A stretch of 20,891 nucleotides of DNA from WTAW01 sp964540205 (GTDB lineage Bacteria; Acidobacteriota; Aminicenantia; Aminicenantales; Aminicenantaceae). A program made the position numbers and the translations under genes. A model generated the notes under the pieces. That model was given only the letters and a program-made list of their open reading frames with translations. It was not told the DNA's origin and did not search any database. Shown one piece after another: positions 7,360-14,802 of the stretch. Numbering within the stretch: position 1 is the stretch's first letter; each line of letters opens with the position of its first letter. The stretch is from contig CAZIMJ010000324.1 of the NCBI GenBank assembly GCA_964540205.1, positions 1-20,891 of the forward strand, given 5' to 3'.

Positions 7360-8565
7360 ATGAAATGCTGCAAGATCTCCATCCTTTTAGTTTTATTGAC
7401 ATTGTCGTACTTTGGGTGTGAACGAACCGAACCCATCTCTGATGATTTTAGTTTTTATACATCATCCGAAGAAAAAATACCCTTTCCTCTGGTGCCTGAA
7501 GGACCGGTAAAGAATATAATTCTGATGATCGGCGATGGTATGGGGCTCACGCATATCACAGCCGCAAGGACAATAGTGCTTGGAGCTTATGGCCGACTCA
7601 CTATCGAACGGCTGCCTGTGACAGGAATTATCGATCACTATTCCGCAGACGAATTTGTCAGCGGCTCTGCTGCAACAGCTACGTCCCTGGCTACTGGGTA
7701 TAAGACCAATGGAGGTATGATCGGCTTGTTGCCGGGTGGGAGTCCCGCCTTGACGATCCTCGAAGCTACACGTGACAAGGGCATGTCGACAGGTCTAGTA
7801 GCAACTCTTACAATCACCCACGCCACGCCTGCCGCCTTTGCAGCACACATCCATGATAGAGATCTTGAAGCTGAGATCGCTGTGCAGTTGCTTGGAAGCA
7901 GGGTCAATGTGCTTTTGGGGGGAGGGAGAGCACTTTTTAAGCCTGGAGTATCCGGTTATAAATTTACACGAACGGATGACCGCGACCTGACCATCGAGGC
8001 CCGGAGTGTTGGTTATGAATATGTTGAAACAAAAGAAGAATTGATGATGGCGGAAGCAGAAAATGATTACCTGCTCGGCTTATTCAACGATGGTTTAATG
8101 TTGATCCAGGACCCTGAACCCACTCTTGCTGAAATGACGGATAAGGCACTGGAAATACTGAGCAGAAATGAAAAGGGTTTTTTCCTTATGGTGGAAGGAA
8201 GCCAGATCGATTGGGGGGCAGAGGATAATGACATCAACTACACCATTCGGGAACTCCTTCATTTTGATCTGGCGATCAGAAGTGCGATCCAATTTGCCAT
8301 GAATGACGGGGAAACATTGGTTGTGGTGACCGCCGACCATGAAGCCGGTGGGATGTTTATACCAGAAGGACCGCCGAATCAATTGGATGGGAAAATCAGC
8401 ATTGGGTGGGGAACTGATGGCCACACGGGAACTCCTGTCCCTGTTTTTGCATATGGACCTCACGCAGAACAATTTATGGGTTGGTACGACAACATTGAAA
8501 TTCCAAAAAGAATCGCAAATATATTGGGCATCTCCGATTTTCCGCAAAAAATTTTAAAAAATTAG
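7360..8565 (+). CDS. alkaline phosphatase family protein, probable lipoprotein, with altered active site
   Basis: The 401-residue protein begins with a hydrophobic export signal ending YFGC (C20), a weak lipobox that suggests anchoring outside the inner membrane. The alkaline phosphatase fold is clear: metal site GDGMG (D59), nucleophile region SGSAATATSLATGYKT (S103), THATPAAF (154-161), VEGSQID (E279, D284), TADHEAGG (D326, H327) and GTDGHTGTP (H355). The family hydrolyses phosphate monoesters using two zinc ions and one magnesium. Two normally conserved positions differ. The aspartate before the nucleophile serine is G102, and the zinc-ligand histidine four residues after D284 is E288. Catalysis may therefore be altered. 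No Shine-Dalgarno sequence is seen before the ATG, but the start is fixed by the signal peptide. It stands alone between a pseudogene cluster and a MITE-like element. Confidence 0.88.
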   Translation: MKCCKISILLVLLTLSYFGCERTEPISDDFSFYTSSEEKIPFPLVPEGPVKNIILMIGDGMGLTHITAARTIVLGAYGRLTIERLPVTGIIDHYSADEFVSGSAATATSLATGYKTNGGMIGLLPGGSPALTILEATRDKGMSTGLVATLTITHATPAAFAAHIHDRDLEAEIAVQLLGSRVNVLLGGGRALFKPGVSGYKFTRTDDRDLTIEARSVGYEYVETKEELMMAEAENDYLLGLFNDGLMLIQDPEPTLAEMTDKALEILSRNEKGFFLMVEGSQIDWGAEDNDINYTIRELLHFDLAIRSAIQFAMNDGETLVVVTADHEAGGMFIPEGPPNQLDGKISIGWGTDGHTGTPVPVFAYGPHAEQFMGWYDNIEIPKRIANILGISDFPQKILKN

Positions 8566-8579
8566 AATAACTCTCTTTT

Positions 8580-8692
8580 GGCCTGGATTATTCACGAGTT
8601 GAGGCCAACCCACCCCACCGTAACATAAAGGTTGAGGCCGAGGCCCACGAAGCTGTAGTATACTACTACAAGTTTAATGAATAACTCAGGCC
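8580..8692. repeat. MITE-like structured repeat, copy 1 (113 bp)
   Basis: The element is bounded by imperfect 15-bp inverted ends, GGCCTGGATTATTCA (8580-8594) and TGAATAACTCAGGCC (8678-8692). Its left end continues into ATTATTCACGAGTTGAGG, 17 of 18 bases identical to copy 2 at 11849. Near the right end is a hairpin, TGTAGTA-TAC-TACTACA (8654-8670), preceded by GGCCCACGAAGC, again shared with copy 2. No open frame or target-site duplication is apparent. It ends 25 bp before the start codon of the next gene. Confidence 0.7.
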
Positions 8693-8717
8693 GGAAAAAA
8701 CCATGAGGTGATGTGTA

Positions 8718-10883
8718 ATGAGCAGAATAAGTCATTGTCGAAATTTTCGAATAACCATTGTATTCCTGTGCTGTACGGTTATTACAGTCTCCTATTCGGC
8801 AGGGCAGAGGCTTTCCCAAGAGCTGATTAAGCACTTCTACTACCGTGAGATCGGACCTACCCGCCAGGGCGGAAGGATCGTTGATTTTGCCGTTCCCGAT
8901 AGCGGTAAAGAGCCCTACACTTTTTATATCGCTGCTGCAAACGGTGGACTCTGGAAAACGGTTAATAACGGCACCACATTCTTCCCAATATTTGATAATG
9001 AAAACGTTTTTGCTATCGGTGATGTGGCTGTGGCGCCATCCGACCCCAACATCATATGGGTCGGGACGGGCGAACCCAATAACAGCACTACCGACCCCTA
9101 TGCGACCTATTGGGGGGACGGTGTTTACATGTCCGCCGATGGAGGTTCCTCGTGGAGAAATATGGGACTTGGTGACACACATCAGATTGGAAGGATCGTT
9201 ATCCATCCAAAAAATCCTGAGGTTGTTTACGTCGCGGCACTCGGTCACCTTTACTCCGACAATGAAGAGCGTGGTGTGTATAAGACAACCGATGGCGGCA
9301 AAACTTGGTATCATCCTGATGAACTCCCACTCGCCCAGCTCTATGAGATTGGGATCGACTTGGATTATCCATATAACGTGTATGGCGGGATGCAGGACTT
9401 TGGCACCTGGAAAGGGCCGAGCACAAAAAAGGGGCGATTTCCCATTAGATTCGAGGACTGGGAGCACATGCTGGGAGGAGATGGATACTATTGCCAGGTT
9501 GATCCGACCTCGAACCGCTGGTTGTATGCCGAGTCGCAGAACGGCAGCCTATCGGTCATTGATATGAAGACTGGCCAGAGAAAGAATATCCACTATAGAG
9601 GAGATGAGGATATCAGATTTAACTTCAGTGCACCCATTCTGATTTCTCCTCACAACAGCAATGTTTTATACCACGGAGCGAATGTGGTGCTCCGGTCATC
9701 AAATCGCGGGGAAAGTTGGAAAAAAGTCAGTCCCGATCTCACGACGAATGATCCCAGGCTTCGTGACGTAGGACCCCTTGCATACTGCACGATCACAACA
9801 CTTGCGGAATCACCAGTCCAGCAGGGAGTCCTTTGGGTTGGGACTGATGACGGGAACATCCAGCTTACTAAGGATGGGGGAAAAACTTGGATAAAATTGA
9901 ATGACCACATTCCTGATTATCCGGGGTGCTGGGTGAGTCGTGTTGTTGCCTCCTTTCATGATGCCAAGACTGCATACGTCACATTCACAGGACGGCGCAG
10001 GGATGATTTCCGTCCCTACGTCTACGAAACCGCAGATTTCGGCATGACCTGGGTCTCCATAGCCAGTGACCTACCCCAAGACGAACCGGTCAATGTGATC
10101 AGGGAAAACCTGAAAAATCCGGATCTTCTCTTCATCGGAACAGAAAAAGCGGTGTATGTATCCATCGACAGCGGGAAATATTGGACAAAGATGAAAAACA
10201 ACATGCCGACCGCCGGAGTGAAGGACCTTGTCATTCAGCCAAGGGAGAACGACCTTGTTGTGGGAACCCATGGAAGAGGATTTTTTATTGCCGATATCTC
10301 TCCTCTGCAGGAAATGACACCAGAAGTCCTCGCAAAGGATGTGTTTCTTTTCGATATCGAGCCCAAAGTCCAGTGGGTGATGCCCAGTCAAAAAGCGGTG
10401 TCAGCACAGAATTTTACAGGAGAGAACGAACCGTATGGTGTTGTTTTTAATTATTACTTGAAAGATGCGCTTTCAGATGGCGTGACTATCCAAGTATACG
10501 ATGGTTCGATCCTCATCAACGAGCTTCAGGGTTCGGGAAATGCAGGATTCAACAGTGTTGTATGGGGAATGACAAAGCGCGGACGAAAACGAACTGCAGA
10601 GGAAATTGCCAGATATGACAGGCGTGTGACCGAAGGTGAGACAGAACCGTTTTATGATTACTATGACACTGTCGACTATTTTGGGAATCCTGATGAAGAA
10701 GTCGACAAGAGAGGGCTCTCCCTGCGGACAAGAGTTGCGCGGGCACCCGGGACGAGAGGCCGGGAGTATGTTTTCAAGCGTGTTCAGCCTGGCGAATACA
10801 CCATAAAACTTATTGCTGGGGAAAAGGTGCTTATAAAGAAATCGATTATTCTCCAGGATCATTGGTATAAAATAAAATATTAG
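8718..10883 (+). CDS. secreted BNR/VPS10-type beta-propeller protein, internally shortened
   Basis: A signal peptide (about residues 1-28, hydrophobic IVFLCCTVITVSYSA) leads into repeated Asp-box/BNR blades. These are NGGLWKTVNNGTTF, GVYMSADGGSSW, GVYKTTDGGKTW (186-197), LTKDGGKTW, YETADFGMTW and VYVSIDSGKYW. The protein matches the large 'glycosyl hydrolase / VPS10 domain' propeller proteins of Acidobacteria and Bacteroidetes-like bacteria, whose true function is unproven. Those are about 1000 residues; this one is 721. After GVYKTTDGGKTW at 186-197 the text jumps directly to DELPLAQLYEIGIDL and PYNVYGGMQD. In relatives that follows a later DGGKTW blade, so several blades appear to be missing in frame. 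The C-terminal 200 residues include a FlgD-like Ig segment. The ATG follows GAGGTG with 7-bp spacing. It is extracellular or periplasmic, with no catalytic assignment. Confidence 0.85.
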   Translation: MSRISHCRNFRITIVFLCCTVITVSYSAGQRLSQELIKHFYYREIGPTRQGGRIVDFAVPDSGKEPYTFYIAAANGGLWKTVNNGTTFFPIFDNENVFAIGDVAVAPSDPNIIWVGTGEPNNSTTDPYATYWGDGVYMSADGGSSWRNMGLGDTHQIGRIVIHPKNPEVVYVAALGHLYSDNEERGVYKTTDGGKTWYHPDELPLAQLYEIGIDLDYPYNVYGGMQDFGTWKGPSTKKGRFPIRFEDWEHMLGGDGYYCQVDPTSNRWLYAESQNGSLSVIDMKTGQRKNIHYRGDEDIRFNFSAPILISPHNSNVLYHGANVVLRSSNRGESWKKVSPDLTTNDPRLRDVGPLAYCTITTLAESPVQQGVLWVGTDDGNIQLTKDGGKTWIKLNDHIPDYPGCWVSRVVASFHDAKTAYVTFTGRRRDDFRPYVYETADFGMTWVSIASDLPQDEPVNVIRENLKNPDLLFIGTEKAVYVSIDSGKYWTKMKNNMPTAGVKDLVIQPRENDLVVGTHGRGFFIADISPLQEMTPEVLAKDVFLFDIEPKVQWVMPSQKAVSAQNFTGENEPYGVVFNYYLKDALSDGVTIQVYDGSILINELQGSGNAGFNSVVWGMTKRGRKRTAEEIARYDRRVTEGETEPFYDYYDTVDYFGNPDEEVDKRGLSLRTRVARAPGTRGREYVFKRVQPGEYTIKLIAGEKVLIKKSIILQDHWYKIKY

Positions 10884-10990
10884 AATTATTGTCTGACTTT
10901 CAGAGTTGTCAGGGAAGATTTTATAGCTTTCCTCGTCTAAGAAAATAGAGATGAAATTGAGATGTTGAAATATATTCTGAGGATGTCCGC

Positions 10991-11659
10991 ATGAAAACAT
11001 TCATAAATAAATTTTTTCATCTGCTGCTTCTAACTGCCTTACTGTTTGTGATCACTTCCCTGTGTAAATCTGAAACAAAAGCCAGCACTGATGATTTGGA
11101 TGAACGGGTAAAAAAATTTCTCGATTCTCACTATTGGGGGAGAGGAGACATGAACGTGCCTGCAGTGGACGGTCAGACTCTCCACGACATTGTCCTTAAG
11201 AACAAATACACCAAAGCGCTTGAGATCGGGACGTCCACCGGGCACTCCTCCATATGGATAGCCTGGGCGCTCAGTAAGACGGGTGGTAAACTGATCACTG
11301 TTGAGATCGATGAACAGCGGCATCGCGAGGCTCTAGAGAACTTCAAGGCAGCCGGGCTTTCCGAATTTATAGATGCACGCCTCGGAGACGCCCATGAGAT
11401 CGTTCCGGCACTGGAAGGCCCCTTCGACTTCGTTTTCAGCGACGCAGACAAGTACTGGTATAAAAACTACTTGATTGCTGTATTACCCAAATTGGAAGTT
11501 GACGGATGCTACACAACTCATAATGTATACATGGGTATGCGGGGACGCAGACGAGGCGGAAGTGGTGACTATGTGGATTACCTGCTCAGCCTGCCTAACC
11601 TGGAGACAACAGTCGATGACCGAGGCAGTGGCCTTTCCATCAGCTACAAAAAGAAATAA
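10991..11659 (+). CDS. O-methyltransferase family 3 protein with N-terminal export signal
   Basis: This 222-residue class I SAM-dependent methyltransferase has motif I LEIGTSTGHSS (77-87), an acidic VEID at the end of strand 2 (E105), LGDAHE (131-136) and FSDADK (149-154). It matches the catechol/caffeoyl-CoA O-methyltransferase-like family. Residues 1-31 form a convincing signal peptide or membrane anchor (KTFINKFFHLLLLTALLFV), followed by an acidic linker, which would place the enzyme outside the cytoplasm where SAM is not expected. In metal-dependent relatives a DN pair follows strand 5; here it is HN (H177, N178), so metal use is doubtful. The GAGGA before the ATG at about 8 bp supports this start. 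A 107-bp gap follows the propeller gene, possibly co-transcribed. Substrate unknown. Confidence 0.85.
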   Translation: MKTFINKFFHLLLLTALLFVITSLCKSETKASTDDLDERVKKFLDSHYWGRGDMNVPAVDGQTLHDIVLKNKYTKALEIGTSTGHSSIWIAWALSKTGGKLITVEIDEQRHREALENFKAAGLSEFIDARLGDAHEIVPALEGPFDFVFSDADKYWYKNYLIAVLPKLEVDGCYTTHNVYMGMRGRRRGGSGDYVDYLLSLPNLETTVDDRGSGLSISYKKK

Positions 11660-11671
11660 AAAAAACTCAAC

Positions 11672-11836
11672 CTACAAATTATAACTTCCTTCAAAACCAG
11701 GAAATGAATCCAGGAAACCAGTCTTCCAGAATTCGGTGACAACAAACTTTTTGAATTGAATTTCCTCTTCTCCAAGTTTAATAATTCACCAAGAGGAACT
11801 CTCTCCCTCAATTTTACGTAATTCATAGTGAATATA
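11672..11836 (-). pseudogene. possible decayed gene fragment of unknown family
   Basis: Reading minus from 11836, one frame gives a protein-like text of 55 codons. It contains YELRKIEGESSSW, then a single TGA, then KLGEEEIQFKKFVVTEFWKT and GFLDSFPGFEGSYNL before TAG at 11672-11674. The alternation of charged and hydrophobic residues looks like the C-terminus of a real protein with one nonsense mutation, but I do not recognise the family. There is no start codon or ribosome-binding site. It occupies the otherwise empty 180 bp between the methyltransferase gene and repeat copy 2. Low confidence: it could be chance. Confidence 0.25.
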
Positions 11837-11981
11837 TCATCAGCCTGAATTATTCACGAGTCGAGGTTGCCGTAGATGCGAGGCGTCGGCCCATGAAGTT
11901 GTGGTTGTCCACCACGAACCGTCCCAACCTAACCCGGGCCGCAACGAAGCAGATACGGTGAGATCGGCTCGCCTGTAAGGT

Positions 11982-12099
11982 AAAAAATGTCGATTATGAA
12001 TATAAAGCACATTGAAAGCGAAATTGGCAATGTGATTTACTGGAAGAATGATGTAAATACCGGATATTGCTTTTGTTGAACAAAGCATCGACATTTTTT
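11982..12099. repeat. nested inverted repeat inside repeat copy 2
   Basis: A perfect 13-bp inverted repeat, AAAAAATGTCGAT (11982-11994) and ATCGACATTTTTT (12087-12099), encloses 92 bp. Those 92 bp hold a further hairpin, CACATTG (12008-12014) with CAATGTG (12028-12034). The arrangement resembles a small insertion nested in the larger element or a long stem-loop transcript. It is absent from copy 1. Confidence 0.6.
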
Positions 12100-12104
12100 A
12101 TGAA
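12076..12104 (+). promoter_or_regulatory. possible outward promoter at the right end of repeat copy 2
   Basis: TTGAAC (12076-12081) and TATGAA (12099-12104) are separated by 17 bp, each matching 4 of 6 consensus bases. Transcription would start near 12111, just before GGGAGG (12117-12122) and the ATG at 12131. The -10 overlaps the terminal repeat, so the element may drive the permease gene. Weak call. Confidence 0.3.
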
Positions 12105-12130
12105 TAGTTCAGGTTAGGGAGGGCTGTAGA

Positions 12131-14548
12131 ATGTTCACAAATTACCTCAAGATCACGTTACGAAACCTGTTTCGAAACAAGCTTTATACCTTCATCAATA
12201 TATTTGGACTGGCGATCGGTCTGGCAGCCTGTCTGATGATCTACATCTGGGTGCAGGATGAACTGAGTTATGACCGGTTCCATCAAAAGGCCGAACGCAT
12301 CTACCGCGTCGAAAGAAAGGTGGATTTTAGGGAAGTTCACAGTCAATGGCCGATCACGTCCGGACCCTATGGGCCAGCATTAGCCAGGGATTATGTCGAG
12401 GTCGAGAATTTTGCCCGCTTAGACAGAAATGAACTTTCCATGAAGGACCACACCAACACGTTCCACAGGCAGAATCTCATTTTTACAGATAACTCCGTTT
12501 TTGAGGTCTTTGATTTTCGTCTGGAGGAGGGGGATCCCCGAACCGCCCTCGATCAGCCTCGATCCCTCGTGTTAACGCGGGCGCAAGCTATCAAATATTT
12601 CGGCACAGATGACGTCATCGGTAGATCACTTACAGTCGACTGGGATGAACAAATGACAGATTTCCAAATCACTGGCATTTTGGAAGAAGTCCCCCACAAC
12701 TCCCACGTCCATTTTGATATGCTGGCATCCATCTCGACTTATTCGGATGAACGTTTAACTCCCTGGTTTAATAATTTTATCCATACATACGTGCTTCTTA
12801 AGGAAGGGGCCTCTGCCGAGGACCTGGAGAAAAAACTGTCCGCTTTTTTAACCAAGTATATGGCTGCTGATTTTACCGCATTCCTTGGGCCCGAAGCCGA
12901 TATCAATGATGTGTTTCAGCTAAAGATGAACCCTCTCTTGAATATCCATCTTCACCCTGCAGAGCAGTTTGAGATCGAGCCGCAAGGTAGCATGACTTCT
13001 GTTTATATTTTTTCGATGATTGCCATCCTGATCTTGATTATTGCCTGTATCAATTTTATGAACCTGTCCACTGCCCGTGCCAATAAAAGATCCAAAGAGG
13101 TGGGAATACGCAAAACCATCGGCGCTTACAAGCACCAGCTATGGAGGCAGTTCTTGAGCGAATCCGTGCTTCTGGCTTTTATTGCGTTAATTCTGGCTGT
13201 GCTATTGATCAAGGTATTTATTCCTGTTTTCAATGTCATTGCGAATAAAAGTCTATCCACAGGACTACTATATCTGCCTGAGAACTTGATCATCCTCATA
13301 GGAATCACTCTTGTCACTGGACTATTAGCCGGACTATATCCTGCCTTTTACTTAACGGCATTTGAGCCGGCCAAGGTGTTGAAAGGGAGTGCCCTTTCCG
13401 GAACGGGCAAATCAGCGTTTCGTAGAAGCATGGCCGTCCTTCAATTCGTCATCTCTATTACCTTAATAATAGGCACACTCATTATTTACAAGCAGATGAA
13501 GTATATCCAAAATAAATCTCTCGGCTTTGACAAGGAAAATGTGGTTCTCATCACGACAGAGAGCAATACGGTCCGCCAGAATATCGATTTTTTTCGCAAC
13601 ATTTTGAAGGATAATGCAAGGATTTTATCTGTAGGTGCTTCTTCAAACGTCCCTGGCAGTTCCATGTTCTCTGACACGGTCTTTAAGAGGGGAGATTCCG
13701 ATGAGCTCTATAACTTGACATATATGGCTACAGATTATGAATTTGTGGATACATACAAGTTTCGTGTGATCCGGGGGCGGCAGTTCTCCAAAGAATTCAG
13801 TACGGATATCCAGGGAGCCGTAATGATCAATGAAGCGGCTGCCAAGGAGATCGGCTACACTCCCGAGGAAGCCGTCGGAAAAAAGCTCAACAGAGCGACC
13901 AGTCCAGAGGAATACATAGAAGGTACGATCGTCGGAGTCCTGGAGGATTTCCATTTTAAATCCTTGCATCGGATCATTGAACCCTTTCTTCTAATGCTCA
14001 ACTTCGAATACATCGGCATTATTTCCGTAAGGATCCAACCTGGCGATGTTAGAGGAACTCTTGATTTTATCCGGCAGAAATGGGTAGAGACATTTCCGGA
14101 GGAAGAGTTTGAATACAGCTTTTTGGATGACAGGATCAATCTGCTCTACGAGAGCGATGGAAAGATGCGGAATATATTCTTGGTCTTCTCTATCCTTTCC
14201 ATATTTGTTGCCTGTCTGGGTCTATTTGGTTTGGCCGCATTTACAGCTCAGGAGAGAACCAAAGAGATGGGTGTCCGAAAAGTACTGGGAGCATCTGAGA
14301 TCAATGTCTTTGTGCTGCTTTCCAAAGAATTCACCAAATGGGTGTTTTTAGCCAACATTATTGCTTGGCCTGTTGCGTACTTTGTGATGACAAGGTGGCT
14401 TCAGAATTTTGCTTACAGGATGAACATGGGATTGTGGCCATTCGTTTTAGCAGCGGTATTGGCATTTATGATCGCCTTGATGACTGTCAGCTATCAATCC
14501 ATCAAGGCTGCCCTCACCGATCCTGTGGATTCTCTGCGGTATGAATGA
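12131..14548 (+). CDS. MacB/FtsX-type ABC transporter permease (tandem MacB-PCD and FtsX domains)
   Basis: This 805-residue membrane protein belongs to the long permease family common in Bacteroidetes-like and Acidobacteria-like genomes. It opens with NYLKITLRNLFRNK and TM1 (21-41). Next come a periplasmic MacB-type core domain (about 45-285), an FtsX domain with TMs at about 291-312, 343-366 and 385-408, a second half starting with a TM at 433-453, a second periplasmic domain (about 460-675) and a final FtsX domain (TMs about 678-702, 733-757, 768-790). Each FtsX domain carries the RSKEVGIRK / RTKEMGVRK motif that couples to the ATPase. Such permeases work with a MacB-type ATPase in export or mechanotransmission rather than uptake. 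No ATPase gene lies nearby, so the partner must be elsewhere. GGGAGG precedes the ATG. Substrate unknown. Confidence 0.93.
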   Translation: MFTNYLKITLRNLFRNKLYTFINIFGLAIGLAACLMIYIWVQDELSYDRFHQKAERIYRVERKVDFREVHSQWPITSGPYGPALARDYVEVENFARLDRNELSMKDHTNTFHRQNLIFTDNSVFEVFDFRLEEGDPRTALDQPRSLVLTRAQAIKYFGTDDVIGRSLTVDWDEQMTDFQITGILEEVPHNSHVHFDMLASISTYSDERLTPWFNNFIHTYVLLKEGASAEDLEKKLSAFLTKYMAADFTAFLGPEADINDVFQLKMNPLLNIHLHPAEQFEIEPQGSMTSVYIFSMIAILILIIACINFMNLSTARANKRSKEVGIRKTIGAYKHQLWRQFLSESVLLAFIALILAVLLIKVFIPVFNVIANKSLSTGLLYLPENLIILIGITLVTGLLAGLYPAFYLTAFEPAKVLKGSALSGTGKSAFRRSMAVLQFVISITLIIGTLIIYKQMKYIQNKSLGFDKENVVLITTESNTVRQNIDFFRNILKDNARILSVGASSNVPGSSMFSDTVFKRGDSDELYNLTYMATDYEFVDTYKFRVIRGRQFSKEFSTDIQGAVMINEAAAKEIGYTPEEAVGKKLNRATSPEEYIEGTIVGVLEDFHFKSLHRIIEPFLLMLNFEYIGIISVRIQPGDVRGTLDFIRQKWVETFPEEEFEYSFLDDRINLLYESDGKMRNIFLVFSILSIFVACLGLFGLAAFTAQERTKEMGVRKVLGASEINVFVLLSKEFTKWVFLANIIAWPVAYFVMTRWLQNFAYRMNMGLWPFVLAAVLAFMIALMTVSYQSIKAALTDPVDSLRYE

Positions 14549-14594
14549 GCACATATATAAGAACCTGAGATTCCTCCTTTCCAAAGTCGGACTC

Positions 14595-14641
14595 CGCATC
14601 GCTAACTCTCCATAAAGAAGTAATGTTTGACTGGCGATGCG
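14595..14641. repeat. 8-bp inverted repeat in the 254-bp gap before the translocase-like gene
   Basis: CGCATCGC (14595-14602) and GCGATGCG (14634-14641) are perfect inverted repeats around a 31-nt loop, 46 bp after the permease stop codon. No T-run follows, so a terminator is doubtful. The rest of the gap 14549-14802 is AT-rich and shows nothing else I can support. Confidence 0.35.
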
Positions 14642-14802
14642 AGAAGGGTGTCACAGAGTGAAATAAGTTGAATTTAAGGTAGAAAATCAGTAACCTTTCT
14701 TACATACCCGAAAAAAGAAGTAAAAAATTTTATATTATTACAAACGCCGGGGATTAGAGCGCGATATCTCTTAAAAATTAGAGAGGCACAAAGAACTTTT
14801 CT

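Larger units (their letters stand above)
11844..12113. repeat. MITE-like structured repeat, copy 2 (270 bp, with internal insert)
   Basis: Inverted ends CCTGAATTATTCA (11844-11856) and TGAATAGTTCAGG (12101-12113) pair at 12 of 13 positions and correspond to the ends of copy 1. The left end extends to CGAGTCGAGG as in copy 1. A second shared block, GGCCCATGAAGTTGTGGT (11888-11905), forms a hairpin with ACCAC (11911-11915). Beyond this block the copy differs from copy 1 by about 170 extra bases that contain their own inverted repeat. No target-site duplication is obvious. It ends 17 bp before the next start codon. With the fragment above, it accounts for the 471-bp gap 11660-12130. Confidence 0.7.

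Noticed and set aside
8592..9467. Minus-strand open frame of 291 codons
   Set aside because: It is a mirror of the propeller gene and the repeat; the plus-strand frame has the signal peptide and BNR motifs.
8845..9567. Plus-strand open frame of 240 codons
   Set aside because: It overlaps the propeller gene in another frame and lacks any motif or ribosome-binding site.
11840..12094. Minus-strand open frame of 84 codons inside repeat copy 2
   Set aside because: It coincides with the inverted-repeat structure and reads as low-quality sequence; no counterpart in copy 1.
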